Assembly: GCA_040383485.1 (NCBI GenBank)
Contig: JBEIDK010000090.1
Coordinates: forward strand, 1-12,725
Length of the DNA stretch: 12,725 nucleotides
From: JBEIDK01 sp040383485
GTDB taxonomy: Bacteria > Bacteroidota > Bacteroidia > UBA4408
Direction: 5' to 3'
Part shown: positions 6,054-12,725 of the stretch, piece by piece
How the letters are laid out: each line of letters opens with the position of its first letter
Position numbering within the stretch: the first letter of the stretch is position 1
Translations under genes and position numbers: made by a program
The notes under the pieces: generated by a model
Databases searched by the model: none
What the model was told of the DNA's origin: nothing
Seen by the model: the letters and a program-made list of their open reading frames with translations, nothing else

Positions 6054-8927
6054 TTAATTTAGGATGATTTTTTTTGAGACTGTATTTTCTCTAGTTTTTA
6101 AAGTTATTAAATAGCAACCTCTAGACAAATTATGAAGCGAATATTCTTGATAAATTGCATTGTTTGAAACATTAATAATTTTAACTTTTTCTCCAATTAA
6201 GTTGTAAATTTCAAAATAGGAGTTATCAATTATTTTATTTTCAGAATTAAGAATTAACAAATCATTTGAAGTATAAAAATTTACACTATTTATTGGCTCT
6301 TTAATTATTGCAGTATATAAATCTACAACTACTGTAATTGAATCTGAAACAATACACCCACTTCCATTATCTACAGTAACATACACAGGATAATTACCAA
6401 CATTTGAAGGGAAGGTGTTGGTTGGATTAAGTCCAGTAGAAACTGAATTACCAAAGTCCCAACTAATTAGGGCATTAGATGTTGCATTACTAATACCAAG
6501 ATTAAATGCAATGGAAGGATTATTAAGATTTACAACAGTATCAATATTTGTTATTTGTACAATGGTATTTGGGCACTGTACGATTACTTCAATTGAATCT
6601 TGAATAAGAGGACAACCTGAGCCATTATTTAAGGTAAGCAAAACATTGTAGGTACCAATTGTAGGAGGAAAAATATAATTCGTAGATGAACCAACTGCAT
6701 TGCCAGCGCCATTACCAATGGTCCAATTATATATTCCCGATGGATTAGAGTTAGTTGAGGTTGATGTTAAATTTAGAATTAAATTCGTTAGATTTATTGT
6801 TGTATTTGGAGTAGTGATGTTAAGGGTAGAATTAGGACAACCGATAATAACAAGAATAGAATCTGAGACACTACAACCATAACCATTATTTATGGTAAAC
6901 TTAATTTTATAACTACCTGTGTCTGGTAAGAAATTATAACTAGTAATTGTATCAGTACTGGTTCCAATGCCATCTCCAAAATCCCAGCTATATGTGGCGT
7001 TTGGCAATGCGTTAGAAAATGAAGCTTCTAAATTTAAGTTTAGGTTATTAAGCTGTAATATTGTATCAGGCGTTAGAATATTTACTAATGTATTAGGGCA
7101 GACAACATCAATAGTTATTGAATCAACTACAAGACAACCAAACCCATTATTAACAGTAAACAATACTTGGTAGGTGTTAGCAGAGTTTGGGTATGTATAA
7201 GTTGTTGAAAGTCCGAAAGCGCTTCCAATACCATCTCCTAAATCCCAAGTTAAAATAGCATTTTGCATTGTATTATTAGCTGTTGCTTGAAGATTTACAA
7301 GAGTATTGCCTACAATTAAAATACTACTAGAATTTATTATATTGGTTAAGGTATTTGGGCAAACTACATTCACAATAATTGAATCTGAAATAATACAGCC
7401 TACTCCGTTATCTACCGTAAACTGAACGGTATAGTTTCCTAAAATAGTTGGAAAAGTGTGGTTGGTAGCACTTACATTAATATTTCCGCTACCATCATCA
7501 AAATTCCAAGTATAAGTTGCGAGGGAACTTTGATTAGATGTTACTGATGAAAAATTCATTGTCAAATTAGTTAACTGTAATGTTGTATCGGAATTTACAA
7601 TATTTGTTATGGTGTTAGGACAGGTAACAGTTATCAATATTGAATCAGAAACAACACAACCTAGGCCATTTGCATTATCAACAACAAAATGTGCCATATA
7701 TGTACCTGGTATAGATGGATAAGTATAGTTTGGAGTTAAAGAATTAGACGACCCTATTCCATCTCCAAAACTCCAATTATATGTTGCGGTTGGTTCTGCG
7801 TTGCTAACTATGGATGTAAAATTTACAGTTGGATTATTAATATCAACTACAGGGTTTAAAGAACTAATTGTAGCATTAAATCCGGGGCAGTTGACAATTA
7901 CATGTATTGTATCTCTTGAGATACATCCATTACTATTTGCAGTGAGTACAACTTGGTATTCACCTGCTTGATATGGAAAAAGATGAAACGGATTTTCTTC
8001 CCCAAAAGTTGATGTGCCATCACCAAAATCCCAATTATAAGTTGCTCCAGGACTTGAAGAAACACTTGATGATGTTAAAAACAAATAAGGATTATATACA
8101 TTAATGGTTGTATCGGGGGTTAGAATAGAGGTGCCAAAAGGTAATCCATTAACAACAATAGTGTCTGAACTAGTTAGATTGAAAGAATTGGTATAGTTAA
8201 TAACATAAGTACCTACACTTAAATTTGGAATAGTAGTTGTACCTAAAAAATTTGTTGCACTTGTAATAATATTATTCGAGTTAATGTTTTTTAAAGAATA
8301 GCTTATTGGCAATGAAGCTGGATTGTTAATTATTAATTCGTTTGGGTCATTACAGCCATCTACTATTGCTGTTGCTTGAGGATAAATTTTTAGTGTGTAT
8401 CGAAATGGAAGGTAAGTTTGATTGGTAAAAGAATAAATTATTTTAGGTGTAGTTTTTAAATTGGTTACAATTGGTGGAACAGAGCCGCTGTCTATCAAGA
8501 AAATCATTGAAGTGCCGGTATATGCAGTTAAATCATTTGCAAATAATGTATAGTTATTAGTCGGTGGCGGAGTGGATAGGTAAGTATATAATCCAACCCG
8601 TATCGTTTTGTCATTAATTAAAGGAGCTGTTGAATTAATAAGAAAAAAATTATTAATTGTATCAATTAAGGAGAATAAGGTAGGCGAACTACTTGAAGGA
8701 AATATAGCAATATCGCCATTATCAAATCCATCAGAAAATTGAACCCCATGTCTAATTGCTATTTCACTAAAATTATTTGTATCACTATTATTATATAATC
8801 TTAATCTTAGTAAATTATTAGCAGTTGAAGATTGTGCAAAGCTAGTATTTGATAAAATTGTACTAAACACAATCAGTAAAAAGGTTATATATAATTTCAT
8901 TGAAGAATTGGAACTTAGAATATTCAT
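6054..8927 (-). CDS. Secreted multi-PKD-repeat protein with T9SS sorting domain
   Basis: A 957-residue exported protein, probably at the cell surface. A signal peptide (LYITFLLIVFSTILSNTSFAQ, about 12-32) leads into an unassigned N-terminal region (33-265); its 196-260 part resembles the beta-sandwich repeats of Bacteroidota adhesins. Seven PKD-like domains follow, each centred on a W-D-F-G-D-G-like motif near 298, 384, 473, 560, 647, 734 and 822. The last two are degenerate (WTIGNG, WDFGNS). Each of the first six ends with a Cys pair 12 or 13 residues apart, as in GCxxSDSIxVxVxCPNT; the seventh keeps only the first Cys. The C-terminus (870-957, FEIYNLIGEKVK ... YLITLKTRENTVSKKIILN) is a type A T9SS sorting domain. 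The ATG at 8927 follows an A-rich tract (AATAAAAAA). The ATG at 8900 would give a more compact signal peptide and cannot be excluded. The ligand or structural role is unknown. Confidence 0.9.
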   Translation of the reverse strand: MNILSSNSSMKLYITFLLIVFSTILSNTSFAQSSTANNLLRLRLYNNSDTNNFSEIAIRHGVQFSDGFDNGDIAIFPSSSSPTLFSLIDTINNFFLINSTAPLINDKTIRVGLYTYLSTPPPTNNYTLFANDLTAYTGTSMIFLIDSGSVPPIVTNLKTTPKIIYSFTNQTYLPFRYTLKIYPQATAIVDGCNDPNELIINNPASLPISYSLKNINSNNIITSATNFLGTTTIPNLSVGTYVINYTNSFNLTSSDTIVVNGLPFGTSILTPDTTINVYNPYLFLTSSSVSSSPGATYNWDFGDGTSTFGEENPFHLFPYQAGEYQVVLTANSNGCISRDTIHVIVNCPGFNATISSLNPVVDINNPTVNFTSIVSNAEPTATYNWSFGDGIGSSNSLTPNYTYPSIPGTYMAHFVVDNANGLGCVVSDSILITVTCPNTITNIVNSDTTLQLTNLTMNFSSVTSNQSSLATYTWNFDDGSGNINVSATNHTFPTILGNYTVQFTVDNGVGCIISDSIIVNVVCPNTLTNIINSSSILIVGNTLVNLQATANNTMQNAILTWDLGDGIGSAFGLSTTYTYPNSANTYQVLFTVNNGFGCLVVDSITIDVVCPNTLVNILTPDTILQLNNLNLNLEASFSNALPNATYSWDFGDGIGTSTDTITSYNFLPDTGSYKIKFTINNGYGCSVSDSILVIIGCPNSTLNITTPNTTINLTNLILNLTSTSTNSNPSGIYNWTIGNGAGNAVGSSTNYIFPPTIGTYNVLLTLNNGSGCPLIQDSIEVIVQCPNTIVQITNIDTVVNLNNPSIAFNLGISNATSNALISWDFGNSVSTGLNPTNTFPSNVGNYPVYVTVDNGSGCIVSDSITVVVDLYTAIIKEPINSVNFYTSNDLLILNSENKIIDNSYFEIYNLIGEKVKIINVSNNAIYQEYSLHNLSRGCYLITLKTRENTVSKKIILN

Positions 8928-9077
8928 TTTTTTATTAAAAAGTTAATGGTGTAAAAGTACACTATTTTTAGTAATAAATTGAAATCAAAAACCCTTATTT
9001 ATCTCAAAAAAATCCTCAAATATTTTTATAATTATTTGCTTTTTGATTTGATGCATGAGATTTTTTAGAAATTTAAT

Positions 9078-9827
9078 TTATTTGTAGCCCTTAATTAATT
9101 TACCTGTTGCTGTCAAATATTTATAAGAAACTTTTGCATTTCCCTGATAGTAAATGTTTCCTTCACCATATATTTCTGCTCCAATTTCTTTATCAGCTTT
9201 AATGTAGTAATCTGCAATTCCTCTATTGTGGCAAAATGTTTTTTTTGTATCTAGGGCTTTACAATCAATTAATCCTTGTTCTGTAGAATAAAGTCTGTTC
9301 TCTTCTGAAAATCCACTAACTTTTAAATCTACAATACCAGTATGGAAGCCAAATGAACAAACTTCAGTGTTAATTTTGAAGTCTGAATGTCCGCTTCCGT
9401 ACCAACTTTCAAATGCAAAATTGGTTTCTCGTAATGTATCAATGGTAGTAATATTTCCTGAGCCATAATATTTTAAGTGACTTAGCCTTTTATAGTGCAA
9501 TTCAATAATTATTGAATCTTTATAATTCCGAATAAAATTAAATTTATTGTAATTTTTTATGGAGAGTACTCCTGATGTGACTTTTACGTTTATTTTTGGC
9601 AGTAGATTTTTTCCTGCTGCTATAACTAAGAACTCAGCTGAGTCTTTAATAAGATTTAAATGAATATTGTTATATAATTCAACTTCAGAAAAAGATTCAA
9701 TTAATCTTTTTTCGGAAACTATTTTACCCGTTGATTTAAATAAATCTGGTGATGAAGGTTTGTTGCAAGAAAAAAATAATATTAAAATGAATAATACAAA
9801 TAATTTTACATCAATTGAATTATTCAC
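9078..9827 (-). CDS. GIN-domain (DUF2807) lipoprotein
   Basis: From the chosen GTG start (9825-9827) the protein has 249 residues. It begins with a lipoprotein signal (MNNSIDVKLFVLFILILFFSC), with Cys21 as the probable lipidated residue. A GIN (putative adhesin head, DUF2807) domain follows. The sequence FSEVELYNNIHLNLIKDSAEFL matches the family opening. YGSGN (121-125), YGSGH (143-147) and YGEGN (220-224) are the glycine turns of its beta-helix-like repeats. Function is not established for the family; a cell-envelope location is likely. The frame is open to an ATG at 9872, but the extra 15 codons lie in the last WG repeat of the upstream gene and look like shadow coding. The GTG start overlaps the upstream stop by 8 nt, which suggests translational coupling. 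Confidence 0.85.
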   Translation of the reverse strand: MNNSIDVKLFVLFILILFFSCNKPSSPDLFKSTGKIVSEKRLIESFSEVELYNNIHLNLIKDSAEFLVIAAGKNLLPKINVKVTSGVLSIKNYNKFNFIRNYKDSIIIELHYKRLSHLKYYGSGNITTIDTLRETNFAFESWYGSGHSDFKINTEVCSFGFHTGIVDLKVSGFSEENRLYSTEQGLIDCKALDTKKTFCHNRGIADYYIKADKEIGAEIYGEGNIYYQGNAKVSYKYLTATGKLIKGYK

Positions 9828-10833
9828 TCCAAATAAAGTTGCCTTTTTTGTCAATGTAACCAGACTTTCCATCCTTCATCGAGCCTTTTTTTATGTATGC
9901 AATTCCTTCATCAAAATCAACCGGGAATTCGAATTGATAGTCTATTACAATTTTCCCCGACTTATCAATGAAACCGTATTTTGAAGCTTTATCCGAGTTT
10001 AATTTAACGCAAGCTAGGCCTTCATTAAAATAAAAGGCCCCGTAAAATTTTGGGGTAATTATTATCTTTCCTGTTTTGTCAATGTATCCGAACTTTCCTG
10101 TTTTAAAATCACCAACTCTAACTAGTGCAATGCCATCACAAAATTTAAATGCTTTATCAAATTCAGCTTCGATTATCATTTTTCCAGACTTATCTATATA
10201 ACCCCATTTACCTGTTTGTTCATTTCCAATTCTAACATTTGCTTTTCCTTCACAAAAATCAAAGCAATCATCAAATTTCGCATCTATTATTAATTTCCCT
10301 GTTTTATCAATGAAACCCCATTTTGTTTTAGCGTCAATTTTTACACGCGCTAAACCTTCACTAAAATCATAGGCATATTCATATTTTGCATCAATAACTA
10401 CCTTTCCTGTTTTATCAATAAATCCAAGTTTGGGTCCTATTTGCAATCTTGCAATCCCATCATTAAAACTATATGCAAAATCACATTTGGGCGTAATAAT
10501 GGTTTTTCCTGTTTTATCAATATACATCCATTTGCCTGCTTTCTTCACAGCCGCCAATCCTTCGCTAAACTTATATGCCTCATCAAAGTCTGCATTGATA
10601 ACCATTTTTCCGGTACCATCAATATAGCCTTTTTTACCATTCAATTTTACTGCAGCCATTCCATCGCTAAACTTATCTGCAAAACTATAAGTAGGAGTAA
10701 TAATTACCTTCCCAGTTTTATTAATGAAACCATATTTGCCTTTGCTCTGAAAAGGAAACAAGTCTTTTTGAGCATAAATTGTACTACAAAAAATAAAAAA
10801 TAAGAAAGTTGAAACTAAAAATTTTTTTACCAT
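9820..10833 (-). CDS. Exported WG-repeat protein
   Basis: A 337-residue protein with a signal peptide (MVKKFLVSTFLFFIFCSTIYAQ, cleavage likely after AQ). The rest is eight full WG repeats and a partial ninth, each 34-38 residues and built on GxxGYIDKTGKxIIxxxFDxAxxFxEGLAxVK. The last unit stops at SGYIDKKGNFIWSE. Repeats 4-8 carry short extra linkers (for example DAKT, GNEQT, GDFKT), so the period grows from 34 to about 38 towards the C-terminus. WG repeats probably fold as beta-propeller-like or solenoid structures for binding. No catalytic motif is visible, so the function is unknown. It is the first gene of a two-gene unit with the GIN lipoprotein, behind a strong promoter match ending 32 nt before the ATG. 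Confidence 0.9.
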   Translation of the reverse strand: MVKKFLVSTFLFFIFCSTIYAQKDLFPFQSKGKYGFINKTGKVIITPTYSFADKFSDGMAAVKLNGKKGYIDGTGKMVINADFDEAYKFSEGLAAVKKAGKWMYIDKTGKTIITPKCDFAYSFNDGIARLQIGPKLGFIDKTGKVVIDAKYEYAYDFSEGLARVKIDAKTKWGFIDKTGKLIIDAKFDDCFDFCEGKANVRIGNEQTGKWGYIDKSGKMIIEAEFDKAFKFCDGIALVRVGDFKTGKFGYIDKTGKIIITPKFYGAFYFNEGLACVKLNSDKASKYGFIDKSGKIVIDYQFEFPVDFDEGIAYIKKGSMKDGKSGYIDKKGNFIWSE

Positions 10834-10865
10834 GGTTGAAAACTTTTGTTGGTATTGATTTATTG

Positions 10866-10896
10866 CAAACCTACACGATTTTTTAAACTAATCAAA
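10866..10896 (-). promoter_or_regulatory. Consensus Bacteroidota promoter for the WG/GIN unit
   Basis: On the minus strand TTTG (complement of 10893-10896) is followed by exactly 19 nt and then TAGGTTTG (complement of 10866-10873). This matches every defined base of the Bacteroidota primary sigma consensus, TTTG-N19-TAnnTTTG. The -7 box ends 32 nt before the WG-protein ATG, so transcription would start about 20-27 nt upstream of it. Confidence 0.72.
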
Positions 10897-10925
10897 ACAG
10901 CTTGAAATTGGCAATAAAAATTTAT

Positions 10926-11675
10926 TTACATTTTAAGATATTGAATCAATTTAGACAATGGTTTTCTGATAAGTGTAAATGTTTTTGGTTTAATATTATT
11001 AATTTGCCAGGCAATCCTGTCTTCTTTGTTACCTCTAATCCTATTCATTAGGTTCACATTGCTTTGTCCACCTGCTCTCATATTTACTATAAGTTTAGGC
11101 AAGTATTCTAGTTTTATTTTGTTTACATGAATCATTCTAAGCATTAATTCATAGTCGGCACTGCTTTTTAGTTTAAGATTAAATGTGCCAAATTTTTCAT
11201 AACAAATTTTCCGAACAAAAAATGTAGGGTGGGGCGGCATCCAACCTTTCAAGAACATTCCATCTTTATAAACTCCGCTTTTCCATTTGCGAACTATTTT
11301 TGATGTGTCATTTCTATCAACATAGTTTAAGTCAGCATAAACGGCCTGTGTCTCAGACTTTATAAAGGTGTCTACAATATCTGAAATTACAGTGTTGTTT
11401 TCATACAAATCATCAGCATGAATCATACCTATTACATCACCAGTTGCTAGTGCAATTCCTTTGTTCAGAGCATCATATATTCCTTTGTCTTTTTCGGAAA
11501 CAAAAGTTGTAATTTTTGATTTGTATTTATTTATTATTTCAAGTGTAGCATCTTTACTTACTCCATCAACAATAATATATTCAATATTTTTGTAGTCTTG
11601 ATTTATTACAGAAAGTATTGTATCCTCAATGGTGTCAGCATTGTTATATGATATTGTTATAATGGATACCTTCAT
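10926..11675 (-). CDS. Family 2 (GT-A fold) glycosyltransferase
   Basis: A 249-residue glycosyltransferase of the GT2 type that transfers a sugar from a nucleotide-sugar donor, probably to a growing polysaccharide or glycolipid at the inner membrane. The N-terminus MKVSIITISYNNADTIEDTI is the usual first strand and helix. SEKDKGIYDALNKGIALATGD (60-80) is the GT2 block found in WcaA- and EpsE-like enzymes. HADD (86-89) supplies the metal- and donor-binding DxD-type motif. GWMPPHPTFF (144-153) and SADYEL (172-177) mark the acceptor side. No membrane segment is evident. Its ATG overlaps the upstream acetyltransferase stop as ATGA, so the two are translationally coupled and likely act on the same glycan. 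Donor and acceptor cannot be inferred. Confidence 0.92.
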   Translation of the reverse strand: MKVSIITISYNNADTIEDTILSVINQDYKNIEYIIVDGVSKDATLEIINKYKSKITTFVSEKDKGIYDALNKGIALATGDVIGMIHADDLYENNTVISDIVDTFIKSETQAVYADLNYVDRNDTSKIVRKWKSGVYKDGMFLKGWMPPHPTFFVRKICYEKFGTFNLKLKSSADYELMLRMIHVNKIKLEYLPKLIVNMRAGGQSNVNLMNRIRGNKEDRIAWQINNIKPKTFTLIRKPLSKLIQYLKM

Positions 11676-12223
11676 GATTCAATTTTTCTTTCTCTAATTT
11701 TTATTGCTGGATTTCCAGAATAAATTCCATAGGCGCTCAATGATTTTGTAGCTACGCTACCGACAGTTAAAATGGAATGACTGCGCAAAGATACACCAGG
11801 ACATACTATTGATTGCGCACCCACCCAGGCTCCTTCTTCTATGATTATTTCTTTAGTAATTAAATCAAATGTTGATTTTTTGTAGTGATGGTTCCCTGTA
11901 AGAAGCATTGCTCCTTGAGAAACACAACAGTTGTCTTTCAATTCTACTTTTACCAAATTATCTATCCAAACGTTTTCGCCAATCCATACATGATTACCAA
12001 TCTTTAAATGCCAAGGGTATTTAATATTTATTGCTGGTTTTATTACTACTCCTTCACCAACTTTGGCGCCAAAAAACTTTAACAAAACTATTTTTACATT
12101 AGAGAATGGCATTAAAGGATTTCTAAAAAAAATAACATTTGTAAAATACCACAATATCATAATAAATAGGCTTCTTCCGGGCTTATACCATGAATTATTG
12201 AAAGTGGATAGTTGGGTTTGCAT
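11672..12223 (-). CDS. WcaF-family acyltransferase (left-handed beta-helix)
   Basis: A 183-residue acetyl-CoA-dependent O-acetyltransferase of the WcaF type, which decorates sugars of exopolysaccharides. The N-terminal stretch SWYKPGRSLFIMILWYFTNVIFF (11-33) followed by NVKIVLLKFFGAKVG (42-56) is characteristic of the family. Hexapeptide repeats forming a left-handed beta-helix run from about 53 to 175 (IGNHVWIGENVWIDN, GAWVGAQSIVCPGVSL, GIYSGNPAIKI). The loop GNHHYKKSTF (110-119) carries the histidines expected at the active site. It shares ATGA with the glycosyltransferase downstream. The enoyl-CoA hydratase gene upstream ends 41 nt before its ATG, with a small hairpin between them. The exact sugar is unknown, so no gene symbol is given. 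Confidence 0.92.
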   Translation of the reverse strand: MQTQLSTFNNSWYKPGRSLFIMILWYFTNVIFFRNPLMPFSNVKIVLLKFFGAKVGEGVVIKPAINIKYPWHLKIGNHVWIGENVWIDNLVKVELKDNCCVSQGAMLLTGNHHYKKSTFDLITKEIIIEEGAWVGAQSIVCPGVSLRSHSILTVGSVATKSLSAYGIYSGNPAIKIRERKIES

Positions 12224-12240
12224 AATTAATTACACTTATC

Positions 12241-12253
12241 TCCCTTAAAGGGA
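12241..12253. terminator. Short GC-containing hairpin after the enoyl-CoA hydratase gene
   Basis: TCCCTTAAAGGGA is an almost perfect palindrome (stem TCCCT/AGGGA, loop TAA). It lies 12 nt past the stop of the enoyl-CoA hydratase gene on the minus strand and 18 nt before the WcaF-like ATG. It is not followed by a T-run on the minus strand, so a rho-independent terminator is only a weak call. It could instead shape the leader of the acetyltransferase mRNA. Confidence 0.25.
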
Positions 12254-12264
12254 AGCATTATTAT

Positions 12265-12725
12265 TTATTTAGTTTTAAATTTATTGATTGCGTTTCGTGT
12301 AAAGTCCGAAAGTACTAATCGTCCGCTAATGGCTGCACGTTCAAGCAAAAGGGTATCCCAATTTTCGGTGCCTTGCCAAAATACTTTTTTAAGTTCCATC
12401 ATTGCTTCGGGGCTACTTTTTGCTAATCTATTTGCCAACGCATTAACTTCTGCATCTAAACTTTCTACGTCTTTGAAAATGTTTACATACAAACCATTAT
12501 TCATTGCCCAATAGGCGCTTTGCCACTCACTTGCATTGATTGATAATGAAGTAAAAGCCGATGTTCCCATTTTGCGTTCAACTGCTGGGCCTACCACAAA
12601 CGGACCAATGCCAACAGCTAATTCGCTTAACTTAACATCAGCATTATCGGTTGCTAAAGTATAGTCGGCTGCCGATGCTAAACCTACACCACCGCCAACT
12701 GCTTTGCCTTGCACACGTGCAATTA
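12265..12725 (-). CDS. Enoyl-CoA hydratase/isomerase family protein, 5' end cut by the window
   Basis: About 153 C-terminal residues of a crotonase-fold enzyme are present. The frame runs off the right edge as IARVQGKAVGGGVGLASAADYTLAT. The GTG at 12712-12714 is the internal Val of ARVQGKAVGGG and not a start. Crotonases hydrate or isomerise enoyl-CoA thioesters through an oxyanion hole; the GKAVGGG segment supplies the second backbone NH. The position of rat Glu144 is a glycine here (GGGVG), while the Glu164 position is kept (LSELAVGIGPF). The C-terminal part (WDTLLLERAAISGRLVLSDFTRNAI) is typical of the Bacteroidota branch often annotated as enoyl-CoA or methylglutaconyl-CoA hydratase. The substrate is not determinable here. 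Confidence 0.93.
   Translation of the reverse strand, partial: IARVQGKAVGGGVGLASAADYTLATDNADVKLSELAVGIGPFVVGPAVERKMGTSAFTSLSINASEWQSAYWAMNNGLYVNIFKDVESLDAEVNALANRLAKSSPEAMMELKKVFWQGTENWDTLLLERAAISGRLVLSDFTRNAINKFKTK

Noticed and set aside
6415..7173. Plus-strand open frames of 60-68 codons opposite the PKD repeats
   Set aside because: They recur at the same phase because the antisense of each repeat is similar. They have no signal, motif or upstream context and are shadows of the repeat gene.
8949..8984. Promoter-like TACTTTTA box and small palindrome GTGTA-AAAG-TACAC upstream of the PKD gene
   Set aside because: The -7 box is close to consensus, but no TTG lies at the right distance: the nearest TTTG is 26 nt away. 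The palindrome is only 5 bp per arm.
9828..9872. ATG start for the GIN lipoprotein at 9872
   Set aside because: The added residues are read from the last WG repeat in another frame and would push the lipobox Cys to position 36, long for a lipoprotein signal.
12712..12714. GTG as the start of the enoyl-CoA hydratase gene
   Set aside because: The frame continues upstream as IAR before VQGKAVGGG, which is the middle of the crotonase domain. The real start lies outside the window.

Overview
The window looks like a chromosomal segment from a Bacteroidota bacterium. The DNA is AT-rich and Shine-Dalgarno sites are weak or absent, with A-rich tracts before starts. One promoter fits the Bacteroidota sigma consensus exactly (TTTG, 19 nt, TAnnTTTG). 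There is a secreted PKD-repeat protein with a C-terminal type IX secretion (T9SS) sorting domain, a GIN-domain (DUF2807) lipoprotein, and an Mrp ATPase of the variant type I associate with this phylum. Order and species cannot be fixed from the sequence alone. No tRNA, rRNA, CRISPR array or intact insertion sequence was seen.

Layout, left to right. (1) 1-2785: atpG and atpA on the minus strand, encoding the gamma and alpha subunits of F1 ATP synthase. A 98-bp palindromic repeat-like element lies between them, and a divergent promoter region follows. (2) 2840-4207: radA on the plus strand, the only clear plus-strand gene. (3) 4208-4622: a 415-base gap with a 176-bp segment bounded by inverted repeats, a small hairpin and a probable frameshifted gene remnant. 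(4) 4623-5982: an apparent mrp-nfu operon for iron-sulfur cluster handling, minus strand. (5) 6054-8927: a large secreted protein with seven PKD-like repeats on an almost constant 87-residue period. (6) 9078-10833: an exported WG-repeat protein and a GIN-domain lipoprotein, overlapping by 8 nt behind one strong promoter. (7) 10926-12223: a family 2 glycosyltransferase and a WcaF-type acetyltransferase sharing ATGA, probably for surface polysaccharide. (8) 12265 to the right edge: the C-terminal part of an enoyl-CoA hydratase/isomerase, cut by the window edge.

Most genes are housekeeping or standard Bacteroidota envelope genes. I see no convincing new multi-gene system. The most interesting points are the two candidate palindromic elements, one inside the atp transcription unit and one beside radA; the isolation of atpAG from the usual upstream atp genes; the regular PKD/cysteine architecture; and the Mrp protein without the usual CxxC motif beside an Nfu-type carrier.
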